Source of the DNA: Erythrobacter sp.
Lineage (GTDB): Bacteria; Pseudomonadota; Alphaproteobacteria; Sphingomonadales; Sphingomonadaceae
Assembly: GCA_030148605.1 (NCBI GenBank)
Contig: JASBTD010000047.1
Location: 1 to 64,000 of the forward strand
Direction of reading: 5' to 3'
Length of the DNA stretch: 64,000 nt
Shown: piece after piece, positions 54,758-64,000 of the stretch
How the letters are laid out: every line of letters starts with the position of its first letter
How positions within the stretch are numbered: the first letter of the stretch is position 1
Notes under the pieces: model-generated
What the model was told of the DNA's origin: nothing
Database searches by the model: none
The model's input: the letters and a program-made list of their open reading frames with translations, nothing else
Position numbers and translations under genes: made by a program

Positions 54758-56995
54758 ATGAGCGAGACCGACAAACCGACAATTTCCGACTGGGAATCCC
54801 TTGCTGACAAGGAAGTGAAGGGTCGCGACCTGACATGGGAAACGCCCGAAGGCTTCGACATCAAGCCGCTCTATACGGCGGATGATGCTGGCGATCCTGG
54901 CCTGCCCGGTTTCGCGCCGTTCACGCGCGGGGTGAAGGCCAGCATGTATGCGGGCCGCCCGTGGACGATCCGGCAATATGCGGGTTTCTCGACCGCCGAG
55001 GAATCGAACGCGTTCTATCGCCGCAATCTGGCGATGGGGCAAAAGGGCCTGTCGGTCGCTTTCGACCTTGCCACCCACCGCGGCTATGATTCTGACCATC
55101 CGCGCGTGGTTGGCGATGTCGGCAAGGCAGGTGTCGCGATTGACACCGTGCGTGATATGGAAATCCTGTTCGATCAGATCCCGCTCGACACGATGAGTGT
55201 CAGCATGACGATGAACGGCGCGGTAATCCCCGTGCTGGCGTTCTTTATCGTCGCAGGCGAACGGCAGGGCGTTTCTGCGGATCAGCTTTCAGGCACGATC
55301 CAGAACGACATCCTGAAAGAGTTCATGGTCCGCAACACCTATATCTATCCGCCTGAGCCGAGCATGCGGATCGTTTCAGACATTATCGCATACACCTCAG
55401 CCAACATGCCGAAATTCAACAGCATTTCGATCTCTGGCTATCATATGCATGAAGCTGGGGCGACAGCGGTGCAAGAGCTTGCCTTCACCATCGCTGATGG
55501 AAAGGAATATGTTCAGCGCGCGATGGCCGCCGGGCTCGATATCGATGCCTTCGCGGGTCGCCTCAGCTTCTTCTTCGGCATCGGCATGAACTTTTTCATG
55601 GAAGTGGCGAAGCTGCGCGCCGCGCGCACGCTGTGGTACCGCGTGATGGACGGGCTGGGCGCAAAGCAGGAACGCAGCAAGATGTTGCGCACCCACTGCC
55701 AGACATCCGGTGTCAGCTTGCAAGAGCAGGACCCCTATAACAACGTTATCCGCACCACGATTGAAGCCATGGCCGCGACATTGGGCGGGACGCAATCGCT
55801 CCACACCAATGCGCTGGACGAGGCGATCGCGCTGCCGACCGATTTCAGCGCCCGCATCGCACGCAACACCCAGCTGGTGCTGCAGGAAGAAAGCGGTATC
55901 ACCAATGTCGTCGATCCGCTGGGCGGCAGCTATTATGTCGAGGCGCTGACCGCCAAGCTGGTCGAGGAAGCTGAAAAGCTGATGGCAGACGTCGATGCGG
56001 CGGGCGGAATGACCGCTTATGTCGACACCGGAGCGCCCAAGGCCGCGATCGAGGAAGCCGCCGCGCAGAAGCAGACAGCGATCGACAAGGGCGACACAGT
56101 GATCGTCGGGGTCAACAAGTACCGTAAGGACAAGGAAGACCCGATCGAAACGCTCGATATCGATAATCACGCAGTGCGGCAGGGCCAGATTGCGCGGCTT
56201 GAGCGTGTGCGGGCCGAGCGTGACGAGGCGGCATGCCAGGCGGCGCTCAGGGCGCTCACGCAAGCAGCCGAAGCCGATCCCACGGTGAGCAATGAAGCGC
56301 TGCGCACGGGCCGCGATGAAAAGGGCATTCCGTTGCCACCGTCCGTGCTCGAAGAGATGGAGCGCAAGGGCGATGTGAACCTGCTCGCGCGCGCCGTCGA
56401 AGCCGCGCGGCATGACGCGACGCTGGGTGAAATCTCCGCTGCGATGGAAGCGGCTTTCGGGCGCTACAACACCCGGCCAAAGCCGGTGAAGGGTGTCTAT
56501 TCAGCCGCCTATTCCGAAGATGACCGCTACCAGCAGGTTACTGCAGGCGTTGCGGCGGTCGAGAACCGCCTGGGCCGCAAGCCGCGCATTCTGGTCGCCA
56601 AGATGGGGCAGGACGGGCACGATCGCGGGGCGAATGTGATCGCCAGCGCCTTTGCCGATATGGGATTTGACGTGGTATCCGGCCCGCTGTTCCAGACGCC
56701 CAAGGAAACCGCTGCGCTGGCCTTGCAAAAGGATGTTGATGTTGTGGGTGCCAGCTCGCTTGCGGCAGGTCACAAGACGCTGATCCCCGAGCTGATCGAG
56801 CTGCTGCGCGAAGCAGGGCGGCCTGATATCAAGGTGACGGCGGGCGGGGTGATCCCGCCGCAAGATTATGATTTCCTGCGCGAGAAGGGTGTGCAGGGGA
56901 TTTACGGTCCGGGCTCTAACGTGGTTGAATGCGCGGCAGATATCCTGACGCTGCTCGGGCACAACATGCCTCCGCTGGATGAGGCTGCGGAATAG
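54758..56995 (+). CDS. scpA: methylmalonyl-CoA mutase
   Basis: 745 residues as a single chain. The substrate-binding barrel has [40 protein letters not shown] and [13 protein letters not shown]. The C-terminal cobalamin domain has the D-x-H-x-x-G motif at Asp619-His621-Gly624 ([12 protein letters not shown]). It converts (R)-methylmalonyl-CoA to succinyl-CoA with adenosylcobalamin. Length is that of the catalytic chain, and no small subunit gene is adjacent. Confidence 0.95.
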   Translation: MSETDKPTISDWESLADKEVKGRDLTWETPEGFDIKPLYTADDAGDPGLPGFAPFTRGVKASMYAGRPWTIRQYAGFSTAEESNAFYRRNLAMGQKGLSVAFDLATHRGYDSDHPRVVGDVGKAGVAIDTVRDMEILFDQIPLDTMSVSMTMNGAVIPVLAFFIVAGERQGVSADQLSGTIQNDILKEFMVRNTYIYPPEPSMRIVSDIIAYTSANMPKFNSISISGYHMHEAGATAVQELAFTIADGKEYVQRAMAAGLDIDAFAGRLSFFFGIGMNFFMEVAKLRAARTLWYRVMDGLGAKQERSKMLRTHCQTSGVSLQEQDPYNNVIRTTIEAMAATLGGTQSLHTNALDEAIALPTDFSARIARNTQLVLQEESGITNVVDPLGGSYYVEALTAKLVEEAEKLMADVDAAGGMTAYVDTGAPKAAIEEAAAQKQTAIDKGDTVIVGVNKYRKDKEDPIETLDIDNHAVRQGQIARLERVRAERDEAACQAALRALTQAAEADPTVSNEALRTGRDEKGIPLPPSVLEEMERKGDVNLLARAVEAARHDATLGEISAAMEAAFGRYNTRPKPVKGVYSAAYSEDDRYQQVTAGVAAVENRLGRKPRILVAKMGQDGHDRGANVIASAFADMGFDVVSGPLFQTPKETAALALQKDVDVVGASSLAAGHKTLIPELIELLREAGRPDIKVTAGGVIPPQDYDFLREKGVQGIYGPGSNVVECAADILTLLGHNMPPLDEAAE

Positions 56996-57104
56996 GTTCA
57001 AGCCTCGCTGAGCAGTCAGCCAATCGCGGGAATTTTACAAACGCTGTGATTTCTGTTTAGAACGTTCCCATCGGGTCGCGTTCCCAACAGGGGGGGACTG
57101 ACCT

Positions 57105-57566
57105 ATGCGTAAAATACTTCTCACAGCAGCTGCTTTTGGCCTTGCAACCACTATGGGTGCTGCACCCGCGGTTGCCGACGGACACGAAGAAGCCAAGCCC
57201 GAAATGCTCAAACAGGATTGGGTGCGCGTCAACCTGATCAAGTTCAAGGGCGGCAATCGGCAACGGATCGGCGAGATCATCGATATGTTCGACGCGGCCG
57301 ACAAGGCCGCCGGTGTCGATGGTCCGATCGTCATGCACATGAACACGGGGCATTGGGACATGGCTGTGTTTTTCCGCATGAAGCACGGCATCGCTCAAAT
57401 GGGGTGGAGAAGCACGCCCGAAGGCGATGCGTGGGACAAGGCCTTCGAAGAGATGGTGGGCGGCGAAGAGGAAGCTCGCAAGATCTTCGAGGAATTCCAG
57501 TCCTACATAGCCGATGAGGAAACCCAGATCGGCCATATTCATCCCGACGAGGAGGATGAGGGCTGA
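57105..57566 (+). CDS. secreted protein of unknown function
   Basis: 153 residues. MRKILLTAAAFGLATTMGAA ending in PAVADG is a signal peptide of about 24 residues. The mature part is acidic, with WVRVNLIKFKGGNRQRIGEI and a His/Asp/Glu-rich end (HIHPDEEDEG). I recognise no domain; a small alpha/beta-barrel-like fold is possible. It sits between the mutase and pccA genes on the same strand, but secretion makes a direct part in propionyl-CoA metabolism unlikely. Confidence 0.75.
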   Translation: MRKILLTAAAFGLATTMGAAPAVADGHEEAKPEMLKQDWVRVNLIKFKGGNRQRIGEIIDMFDAADKAAGVDGPIVMHMNTGHWDMAVFFRMKHGIAQMGWRSTPEGDAWDKAFEEMVGGEEEARKIFEEFQSYIADEETQIGHIHPDEEDEG

Positions 57567-57601
57567 GTGCTGTTGCGATAGCTGAAATTCGCTAGCTTGA
57601 T

Positions 57602-57658
57602 ACGGGCCTTCGAGGTGGGCATAGGCGTGTTACGTCTATGTGACTTTCGGAGGCCCGT
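57602..57658 (+). promoter_or_regulatory. structured leader overlapping the pccA ribosome-binding site
   Basis: ACGGGCCT at 57602-57609 pairs with AGGCCCGT at 57651-57658. Inside, CATAGGCGT (57620-57628) pairs with ACGTCTATG (57632-57640) apart from one mismatch. The outer stem covers part of the GGAGG ribosome-binding site at 57649-57653 and ends right before the TTG start. Such folding could limit translation or form a terminator-like structure; a regulatory role is inference. Confidence 0.45.
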
Positions 57659-59680
57659 TTGTTTTCCAAGATACTGATTGCCAATCGCGGTGAAATTGCT
57701 TGCCGCGTGATCAAGACCGCTCGCCGGATGGGAATCCAGACCGTGGCGGTCTACTCGGATGCCGATGCGCGCGCGCCTTTCGTCAAGATGGCGGATGAGG
57801 CGGTGCATATCGGCCCGCCGCCCGCAGCCGAAAGCTATCTGATCGCGGACAAGATCATCGAGGCGTGCAAGCAAACCGGCGCAGAAGCTGTGCACCCTGG
57901 CTATGGCTTCCTGTCAGAGCGCGCGAGCTTTGTCGAAGCGCTGGAGAAGGAAGGCATCGCCTTTATCGGCCCGCCTGCCAATGCCATCGCGGCGATGGGT
58001 GACAAGATCGAGTCCAAGAAATTGGCGAAGGAAGCCGGTGTCAATGTCGTTCCCGGTTTTGTCGGTGAAATCCGCGATACCGATCACGCGGTCGAGATCA
58101 GCAATGACATCGGCTATCCGGTGATGATGAAGGCCAGCGCTGGCGGCGGGGGCAAGGGCATGCGGCTCGCCTATTCCGAGAAGGACGTACGCGAAGGCTT
58201 TGAAGCGACCAAACGCGAAGGGCTCAATTCCTTCGGCGACGACCGCGTGTTCATCGAGAAATTCATCGAGGACCCTCGCCATATCGAGATCCAGATCCTG
58301 GGCGATAAGCACGGCAATGTGCTCTATCTCAACGAGCGCGAATGCAGCATCCAGCGCCGCCACCAGAAAGTGGTTGAAGAAGCGCCTTCGCCCTTCGTCA
58401 CCCCCGCGATGCGCAAGGCGATGGGCGAGCAATGCGTCGCGCTGTCCAAGGCGGTCGATTATCATTCCGCGGGTACTGTCGAGCTGATCGTATCGGGCGC
58501 GGACAAGACCGGTGAGAGTTTCTACTTCCTCGAAATGAACACCCGGCTTCAGGTGGAGCATCCGGTCACTGAAGCGATCACCGGGATCGATCTGGTCGAA
58601 CAGATGATCCGCGTCGCCGCAGGTGAGAAGCTGGAGATGACGCAGGACGACATCGGCATCGATGGCTGGGCGATCGAGAACCGTGTCTATGCCGAAGATC
58701 CCTATCGCGGGTTCCTGCCGTCAACAGGCAGACTGGTCGAATACAAGCCGCCGCTCGATGGCTGGACTGATGATGGCGCGGCCAATGGTCGCCGCGGGGT
58801 GAACGGCGTACGCGTGGATGACGGCGTCTATGAAGGCGGCGAAGTCAGCATGTTCTACGACCCGATGATCGCCAAGCTGATCACCTGGGGTGAGACCCGC
58901 GATGAAGCGGCAGACTTGCAGATCCAGGCGCTCGATGCGTTCCGCCTCAAGGGGCTGGGGCACAATGTCGATTTCCTGAGCGCGATCATGCAGCACCCGC
59001 GTTTCCGCTCGGGCGAACTGACAACCGGCTTTATCGCCGAGGAATTCCCTGACGGCTTCGAAGGTGCGGCGGCTTCTGACAAGCTTCTACGCGGCCTCGC
59101 GGCGATCGGCGGCGTGATCGCAACAGCCGATGCGGATCGCGCGCGCCGGATGGACCAGCAGCTCGACGGGCCGCTTTATGCACCGGGCGAATGGGCGGTG
59201 AAGATAGGGGATCGCGAACATGCCGTCGTGCTGGAAGAGGATTCGATCACCGTCGACGGCGACGCGGTCGATATCAGCTTCGATTACACGCCGGGTGACC
59301 GCATGGTCGATGTCGAACTGAGCGATCAAGCCATGACGATCCAGCTCGCGCCAACCCGCACGGGCTATGACATCACCACGCGCGGCGCGACGCATTCGCT
59401 GCGTATCCTGCCTGCGCGGATCGCGCATCTGGCCGGGCACATGATCGAGAAAGAACCGCCAGACCTTTCCAAGCTGCTGATCTGCCCGATGCCGGGCTTG
59501 TTGGTGAAGCTGCATGTTGCCGAAGGCGAGGAAGTGCAGCCCGGCCAGCCGCTGGCGACCGTCGAAGCGATGAAGATGGAAAACATCCTGCGCGCGGAGA
59601 AACAGGCGGTTGTTTCAAAGATCAATGCTGGTGAGGGCGAGAGCCTGGCGGTTGATGCGGTGATTTTGGAGCTGGAGTAG
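57659..59680 (+). CDS. pccA: propionyl-CoA carboxylase alpha chain (biotin carboxylase and biotin carrier)
   Basis: 673 residues. ILIANRGEIACRVIKTAR starts the biotin carboxylase domain; KASAGGGGKGMRLAYSE is the ATP-grasp loop, and ECSIQRRHQKVVEEAPSP and EMNTRLQVEHPVTE are the catalytic motifs. The C-terminal biotinyl domain has VEAMKMEN with biotin Lys639. It carboxylates biotin and passes it to PccB. The start is TTG at 57659, after GGAGG; MFSKILIANRGE is the usual N-terminus. It is separated from pccB by about 5 kb. Confidence 0.95.
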   Translation: MFSKILIANRGEIACRVIKTARRMGIQTVAVYSDADARAPFVKMADEAVHIGPPPAAESYLIADKIIEACKQTGAEAVHPGYGFLSERASFVEALEKEGIAFIGPPANAIAAMGDKIESKKLAKEAGVNVVPGFVGEIRDTDHAVEISNDIGYPVMMKASAGGGGKGMRLAYSEKDVREGFEATKREGLNSFGDDRVFIEKFIEDPRHIEIQILGDKHGNVLYLNERECSIQRRHQKVVEEAPSPFVTPAMRKAMGEQCVALSKAVDYHSAGTVELIVSGADKTGESFYFLEMNTRLQVEHPVTEAITGIDLVEQMIRVAAGEKLEMTQDDIGIDGWAIENRVYAEDPYRGFLPSTGRLVEYKPPLDGWTDDGAANGRRGVNGVRVDDGVYEGGEVSMFYDPMIAKLITWGETRDEAADLQIQALDAFRLKGLGHNVDFLSAIMQHPRFRSGELTTGFIAEEFPDGFEGAAASDKLLRGLAAIGGVIATADADRARRMDQQLDGPLYAPGEWAVKIGDREHAVVLEEDSITVDGDAVDISFDYTPGDRMVDVELSDQAMTIQLAPTRTGYDITTRGATHSLRILPARIAHLAGHMIEKEPPDLSKLLICPMPGLLVKLHVAEGEEVQPGQPLATVEAMKMENILRAEKQAVVSKINAGEGESLAVDAVILELE

Positions 59681-59700
59681 GGTTCAGCCCACTCCTCTGT

Positions 59701-59793
59701 TCGTCACCCTGAACTTGTTTCAGGTTCCATCGTGCGTCACACGCGGTAGATTGAGGTCGCGGGATGGATGCTGAAACGAGTTCAGCATGACGA
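59701..59793. repeat. inverted repeat between convergent pccA and cyclase genes
   Basis: The left arm opens TCGTCACCCTGAACTTGTTT and the right arm closes CGAGTTCAGCATGACGA. The arms share CGTCA, CTGAAC and GTTTCAG in pairing positions. It is a fourth repeat family, and its position between convergent genes suits a bidirectional terminator. Confidence 0.75.
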
Positions 59794-59811
59794 GAGTAGG
59801 GCCTGTTTTAC

Positions 59812-60582
59812 CTAGTCCTCCACCATCGCCACGGCTCTGATCCAGCCCGCGCTGGCGCGCTCGATCTTCACGGGAAAACAGCTGAACATGAAGCCGTGGC
59901 TGGGCAGCTCGGCGAGGTTGGTCAGCTTCTCAATCTGGTAATAGGGGCGGATGCGGCCCGCCTTGTGCCCTTCCCAGATGATCGACGGGTCTTTGGTCTC
60001 CGCCCAGCGCTTGGCGGTGTGGCTGAACGGCGCGTCCCAGCTCCACGCATCGGTGCCGACCACTTCCACGCCGCGTTCAGTCAGCCATAGCGTCGCTTCC
60101 GCGCCGAGCCCCACGCCCTGATCAGTGAAGTTCTCCGTGCCGTAGACCGCGCCCGACTGGATCAGCACGATATCGAGCGGCTGCAAATCGTAGCCGATCT
60201 TGTCGAAGGCTTCCTCCAGTTCCGCCGCGCTCACCACATGCCCATGCGGCAGATGGGAGAAATCCAGCTTCACGCCCGGGCGGAAGAACCGGTCAAGCGG
60301 GGCTTCGTCGATGCTGGGGGCAGGGGAGGCACCGCTATCCGTGGTGGAATGGTAATGCCACGGCGCATCCATATGCGTGCCATTGTGCGTGCTGAGCTCG
60401 AGGAATTCGACCGCCCAGCCTTCGCCATCGGGCAGATCATCCTTCTGCAAACCGGGGAAGAACATCGCGATCTGCTCCCACGTGTTTTCGTGGGTCATGT
60501 AGGTGACCGTGGGCCGCATCACCTCGGGATCGGAGATCACGTCATTGGTGATCGGGATCGAGAGATCAATGAACCGGGTCAT
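59812..60582 (-). CDS. cyclase family protein (kynurenine formamidase-like)
   Basis: 256 residues. STHNGTHMDAPWHYH is the metal-binding HxGTHxDxPxH motif of the family, and FIDLSIPITNDV is the usual N-terminus. Members hydrolyse formamides such as N-formylkynurenine or cyclic imides. No tryptophan catabolism genes are nearby, so the substrate is open. The ATG overlaps the stop of the upstream 90-codon gene by four bases. Confidence 0.85.
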   Translation of the reverse strand: MTRFIDLSIPITNDVISDPEVMRPTVTYMTHENTWEQIAMFFPGLQKDDLPDGEGWAVEFLELSTHNGTHMDAPWHYHSTTDSGASPAPSIDEAPLDRFFRPGVKLDFSHLPHGHVVSAAELEEAFDKIGYDLQPLDIVLIQSGAVYGTENFTDQGVGLGAEATLWLTERGVEVVGTDAWSWDAPFSHTAKRWAETKDPSIIWEGHKAGRIRPYYQIEKLTNLAELPSHGFMFSCFPVKIERASAGWIRAVAMVED

Positions 60583-60851
60583 GCGAATCGTTCATCAAGA
60601 ACGCTAAGCAAGGCATTCAAGCTCTCGGGATCGTCGCTCACAGAGATTAGGCTTATTGCGGCCTCCCGAACGCTTCCATATGAATCCGAGAAACTGTCAT
60701 CAAATGCCGTGCCTTCTTTCATATGGCCAAGGAGCGCCAGTATGACATGTGTCTGTAGAGCATTGAATGCTTGAAGCCGGGCGATAGCTTTCGTGTTCGC
60801 CGAGTTCATATCTAGAAGCTTTTGAAGAATTGAACGGGTCTGATCATCCAT
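60579..60851 (-). CDS. hypothetical protein, 90 residues
   Basis: 90 residues, predicted mostly helical (RSILQKLLDMNSANTKAIAR, then NALQTHVILALLGHM) with an acidic middle (FDDSFSDSYG). No membrane segment or known domain. It is translationally coupled to the cyclase gene by the ATGA at 60579-60582, which is the best evidence that it is real. Confidence 0.6.
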   Translation of the reverse strand: MDDQTRSILQKLLDMNSANTKAIARLQAFNALQTHVILALLGHMKEGTAFDDSFSDSYGSVREAAISLISVSDDPESLNALLSVLDERFA

Positions 60852-60883
60852 ATCCGAAAACTCCTAACTCTCGACCAATCGGG

Positions 60884-62296
60884 TCATGCGAGCGCGACAT
60901 CCTCTGGCTCTGCGCTATGCATAAGGCGCGGCGCGAGCAGCAGCTTGAACAGCAGGAATACTGCGCCCGCCGCCGCCGCGAAGCCCATGTGGATCAGCCA
61001 GAATTGCGTTACCGGCATGGTCTCGAACAAGCCGCCAATATAGCCGACCATCGAATTGCCGGCGAAGAATGCGAGGAAGTACAGCCCGATAACTGTGCCC
61101 GCGATCTGTTTGGGCGCAAGGCGCGCAAACAGCGCGAGGCTGACAGGCAGCATATGTGCAAAGCCGATCGAGTTCACGACATGGAACATCACCGGCCAGA
61201 ACAGGCCGATTTTCTCGCCCGGCGGTGTGGTAGCAGCGGCCATGTATAGGCAGGCCATCCCGCCGATCGAGAAGAGCGAGCCGATTATGATCTTGCTCAA
61301 CTCGTCGGGTTCTTGCCATTTGGTCTTCCACCAGCGGTAGAAGGCAGCAACGCCTGCCAGAAAGCTGACTGACACAACCGCATCGAGTGTGATCAGCCAC
61401 GTCGTCGGCAGCTTCTCTTCACCCCAATAGAGCGCGAATTGCTGGTCACCCCAAACAAGATACGCGTTGAAGATCTGGTTATTGGGCATGATCGCTACGG
61501 CGAGCACCGGGATCAGCAGCAACAGCGCGATGGTAGCCAGCCAGTCCTGTCGCGACATCGGGTCCTGCTTGGGCTTGTCCGCCTTTGCCGCCGATTTGCC
61601 GGGCACATCGAAATGTTCCTTCGGCAGGTATTTCTGGCCTGCAATGTAGATCACCAGCCCGATCAGCATGCCGACACCTGCGGCGCCGAAGCCATAATGC
61701 CAGCCCACCTTCTCGCCCAGCGTGCCAACGATAAAGGGCGATGCGATCACACCGGCATTGATGCCGAGGTAGAATATCTGGAAAGCATCGGCACGGCGCA
61801 GGTCCTCTGGCTTGTAAAGGCTGCCGACCTGGCTCGAAATATTGCCTTTGAACATGCCGGAACCAAGGATCAGGCACAGCAGCGCGGCAAGGAAAGTGAC
61901 GTTGAACGCCATCAGGAAATGGCCCAGCGCCATGGTGATCGCGCCCAGCAGCACTGTGCGCCTCTTGCCGAGCAATCGGTCAGCCAGCAATCCGCCCAGG
62001 ATCGGTGTCAGATAAACGCTGGCGGCATAGGTGCCGAATATCGCGCTGGCGAAGGCTTGCCCCTCCAATCCGCCGTAGATCGAGCGCAATTGCTCGATAC
62101 CGGCTACCTGCTCGACATTTCCCGGAAGCAGCAGGAAGTTGACCATGTAGAGCACCAGCAGTGCCTGCATGCCGTAGAAGCTGAAACGCTCCCATGCTTC
62201 AGTGAAGGCCAGATATCCCAGCCCCTTGGGATGGCCCAGAAAGCTCTTGTCTTCCCAATCAAAATCGAGATCGGGTGTTGCTTCGGCAACGCTCAT
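60884..62296 (-). CDS. POT-family proton-dependent oligopeptide transporter
   Basis: 470 residues, about 12-14 membrane helices. TEAWERFSFYGMQALLVLYM contains the ExxERFxYY-type proton-coupling motif in the form EAWERFSFYG. YLTPILGGLLADRLLGKRRT and FQIFYLGINAGVIASPFI are further POT motifs. It imports di- and tripeptides with protons. The ATG at 62294-62296 starts MSVAEATPD; upstream codons are not typical. It stands downstream of aroB on the same strand with a 34-base gap. Confidence 0.92.
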   Translation of the reverse strand: MSVAEATPDLDFDWEDKSFLGHPKGLGYLAFTEAWERFSFYGMQALLVLYMVNFLLLPGNVEQVAGIEQLRSIYGGLEGQAFASAIFGTYAASVYLTPILGGLLADRLLGKRRTVLLGAITMALGHFLMAFNVTFLAALLCLILGSGMFKGNISSQVGSLYKPEDLRRADAFQIFYLGINAGVIASPFIVGTLGEKVGWHYGFGAAGVGMLIGLVIYIAGQKYLPKEHFDVPGKSAAKADKPKQDPMSRQDWLATIALLLLIPVLAVAIMPNNQIFNAYLVWGDQQFALYWGEEKLPTTWLITLDAVVSVSFLAGVAAFYRWWKTKWQEPDELSKIIIGSLFSIGGMACLYMAAATTPPGEKIGLFWPVMFHVVNSIGFAHMLPVSLALFARLAPKQIAGTVIGLYFLAFFAGNSMVGYIGGLFETMPVTQFWLIHMGFAAAAGAVFLLFKLLLAPRLMHSAEPEDVALA

Positions 62297-62330
62297 GCAG
62301 AACTCCCCTCCTGTCTGCGGTAATCGTGAT

Positions 62331-63440
62331 CTAGCGGTGTTGCAGCTGCTCGTCGAGGAAGCTCGCAACATCATCCAGAGCTACGTCTTTGGCCAGAAAT
62401 GCTGCACCTATGCTGCGCAGCAAAAGGAATGGCAAAGTGCCTGCATCCATCTTCTTGTCATGCAGCATATGGTCCGCGAGCTTGCGTCCATCGCAGGCGA
62501 GCTGGAGCGCGGAGATTTCTGACGGCAATCCAACATCGGCGATGGCTTGTGCGACCAGTTCGGCCTCGCTTTCGCTGATCATCCCGCGCCGCGCGGAATA
62601 ACGCGCCGCCAACACCATGCCCAGGGCCACGCCTTCGCCATGCAGCAGGCGGTCCGAGAAACCGGTCTCTGCCTCGAGCGCGTGCCCGAAAGTATGGCCA
62701 AGGTTGAGGAGCGCGCGCGTGCCGCTCAACTCGCGTTCGTCCTCTGCCACGATCCGCGCCTTGGCGGCAACGCTTGTGGCTACCGCGTGTTCGAGCGCTG
62801 CGGGTTCGCGCGCGACCACCTTCGCGCCATTTTCCACCAGCCATTCAAAAAAATCGCGATCGCCCAGGATCCCGTATTTGATCACTTCGGCATAGCCTGC
62901 GCGCATCTCGCGATCGGGCAGTGTGTCGAGCGCGGTCAGGTCAGCCAGCACCAGCGATGGCTGGTGGAATGCGCCGATCAAATTTTTGCCCGCGGCGGTG
63001 TTGATCGCGGTTTTCCCGCCCACGGAACTATCGACCTGAGCCAGCAGTGTGGTGGGGATCTGGACGAAACCGCAGCCGCGCTTCAGGATCGAGCAGGCAA
63101 AGCCGGTGAGGTCTCCCACCACGCCCCCGCCCAGTGCGAACACATGATCGCCGCGCTCGACGCCTTGCGCGAGCATCCAGTCGGTGAGCGACTGCAGGCC
63201 TTGCCAACTTTTGGAGCTTTCGCCCGATGGCACTTCGTACCACGCGACTTGCCGGCCTTCGGCAGTGAGTGCTTTCTCCAGCCGCGGACCATGATGTGCC
63301 TTGGCATTTGCGTCAGCCACCACAGGAACCACCGGCTTGCGGATGAAGGCGGCGGCGAGCTCTGCAACCTCGTCAAGCAAGTCGCGCGCGACGTGCACAT
63401 TATAGCTGCGGCCGGCCAGGGCCACGTCAATCACAGCCAT
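62331..63440 (-). CDS. aroB: 3-dehydroquinate synthase
   Basis: 369 residues. GGGVVGDLTGFACSILKRG binds NAD, TTLLAQVDSSVGGKTAIN is the signature, and LLNLGHTFGHALEAETGF holds zinc-ligand histidines. It makes 3-dehydroquinate from DAHP in the shikimate pathway. Its ATG overlaps the end of aroK by ten bases, so aroK-aroB is one operon. Confidence 0.95.
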   Translation of the reverse strand: MAVIDVALAGRSYNVHVARDLLDEVAELAAAFIRKPVVPVVADANAKAHHGPRLEKALTAEGRQVAWYEVPSGESSKSWQGLQSLTDWMLAQGVERGDHVFALGGGVVGDLTGFACSILKRGCGFVQIPTTLLAQVDSSVGGKTAINTAAGKNLIGAFHQPSLVLADLTALDTLPDREMRAGYAEVIKYGILGDRDFFEWLVENGAKVVAREPAALEHAVATSVAAKARIVAEDERELSGTRALLNLGHTFGHALEAETGFSDRLLHGEGVALGMVLAARYSARRGMISESEAELVAQAIADVGLPSEISALQLACDGRKLADHMLHDKKMDAGTLPFLLLRSIGAAFLAKDVALDDVASFLDEQLQHR

Positions 63441-64000
63441 GTGTCGAGCGCCTCCAATATCTTCGTCGCAGTGGCTTCATGCGGGCCTGTATCGCTCATG
63501 ACATGGATTTGCGCCTGCGCATAGAACGGCTTTCGCTGGCTATAGAGCCGGGTGAGGATTTCACGCGGATCGCCCGTTTTCAGCAACGGGCGCGTGCTCT
63601 TGCGCGATGTGCGCTCTACCAGCAGATCGATATCGCTATCGATCCAGACGGCGACAGCTTGATCAAGGATCAGTGCGCGCGTCTCGTCATTGACAAAGGC
63701 TCCGCCGCCGGTGGCGATCACTCCGGCCCGCTCCTCTATCAGCCGCGCGATCACGCGCCGCTCGCCGTCGCGGAAATAGCTTTCGCCAAACTCTTCGAAG
63801 ATCTCGCTGATGCTGCGCTGAGCAGCCGATTCAATTTCTTCATCAGCGTCGACGAATTTGCGCTGCAGCATGTTTGCCAGGCGGCGACCTACGGTGGATT
63901 TGCCAACTCCCATCAACCCGACCAGCACCAGCGGCCGATCCAGCCGCCGGGCAATCTCGGCGAGCTGTTCTGAGTTTAAGGAAAGGCTTTCGTCAGTCAT
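63431..64000 (-). CDS. aroK: shikimate kinase
   Basis: 189 residues. VLVGLMGVGKSTVGRRLA is the P-loop, DADEEIE follows, RVIARLIEE and GVIATGGGAFV form the shikimate-binding part, and RKSTRPLLKTGDP is the lid. It phosphorylates shikimate. The ATG is the last codon position visible in the window (63998-64000), so the gene looks complete but a start further upstream cannot be excluded. Confidence 0.93.
   Translation of the reverse strand: MTDESLSLNSEQLAEIARRLDRPLVLVGLMGVGKSTVGRRLANMLQRKFVDADEEIESAAQRSISEIFEEFGESYFRDGERRVIARLIEERAGVIATGGGAFVNDETRALILDQAVAVWIDSDIDLLVERTSRKSTRPLLKTGDPREILTRLYSQRKPFYAQAQIHVMSDTGPHEATATKILEALDTWL

Overview
The window reads as chromosomal DNA from a GC-rich alphaproteobacterium of the Sphingomonadales, most likely the Erythrobacteraceae. 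This rests on protein resemblance: the protocatechuate 4,5-cleavage genes resemble those described from Sphingobium, and the window also carries ALAS-type hemA, an otsB-GH15-otsA trehalose cluster and a carboxyspermidine-type polyamine pathway. No tRNA, rRNA or CRISPR array was found. About 67 protein genes are supported, including two back-to-back 57-codon genes at 14.35-14.70 kb.

Layout. 0-1.05 kb: an IS630-family element whose transposase is split at a run of eight A. 1.05-10.0 kb: a complete meta-cleavage module for protocatechuate. On the minus strand run a dehydrogenase-like gene, ligJ, ligA, ligB, ligC and an aldo/keto reductase. On the plus strand run ligK, ligU and ligI. A LysR regulator with two DNA-binding domains lies between the arms. 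10.3-13.8 kb: signalling genes (degenerate-receiver regulator, double PilZ protein, membrane-anchored winged-helix/repeat protein). 13.9-20 kb: cytochrome c, small proteins, a DCC-family protein, the trehalose cluster and a phosphatase. 20-31.5 kb: trxB, two MAPEG proteins, threonine dehydratase, polyamine genes, nitroreductase, TauD-type oxygenase, hemA, murI. 31.5-48 kb: housekeeping genes plsY, dprA, topA, era, rnc, lepB, pgi, an RNA helicase and gor, with small signalling and membrane genes between them. 48-60.9 kb: redox genes, then the propionyl-CoA pathway (pccB, mce, enoyl-CoA hydratase, methylmalonyl-CoA mutase, pccA) and a cyclase-family pair. 60.9-64 kb: a POT transporter, then aroB and aroK.

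Pathways. LigAB opens protocatechuate, LigC oxidises the product to 2-pyrone-4,6-dicarboxylate, LigI hydrolyses it, LigU and LigJ isomerise and hydrate it, and LigK cleaves to pyruvate and oxaloacetate. Ornithine decarboxylase, carboxyspermidine dehydrogenase and its decarboxylase would give spermidine without S-adenosylmethionine. PccAB, epimerase and mutase carry propionyl-CoA to succinyl-CoA.

The most unusual content is small mobile or repeat-derived DNA. A GIY-YIG nuclease gene lies between two copies of a palindromic repeat, and the whole unit is bracketed by a 12-bp duplication that contains the start of the epimerase gene. A GxxExxY (PD-(D/E)XK-like) gene is bracketed by about 40-bp inverted repeats between the two carboxyspermidine genes. 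Palindromic repeats have also entered the reading frames of nspC and mce without breaking them. Several genes appear to start at ATA or ATT (otsA, murI, possibly a receiver protein). A perfect 26-nt alternating pyrimidine-purine tract lies just upstream of topA.
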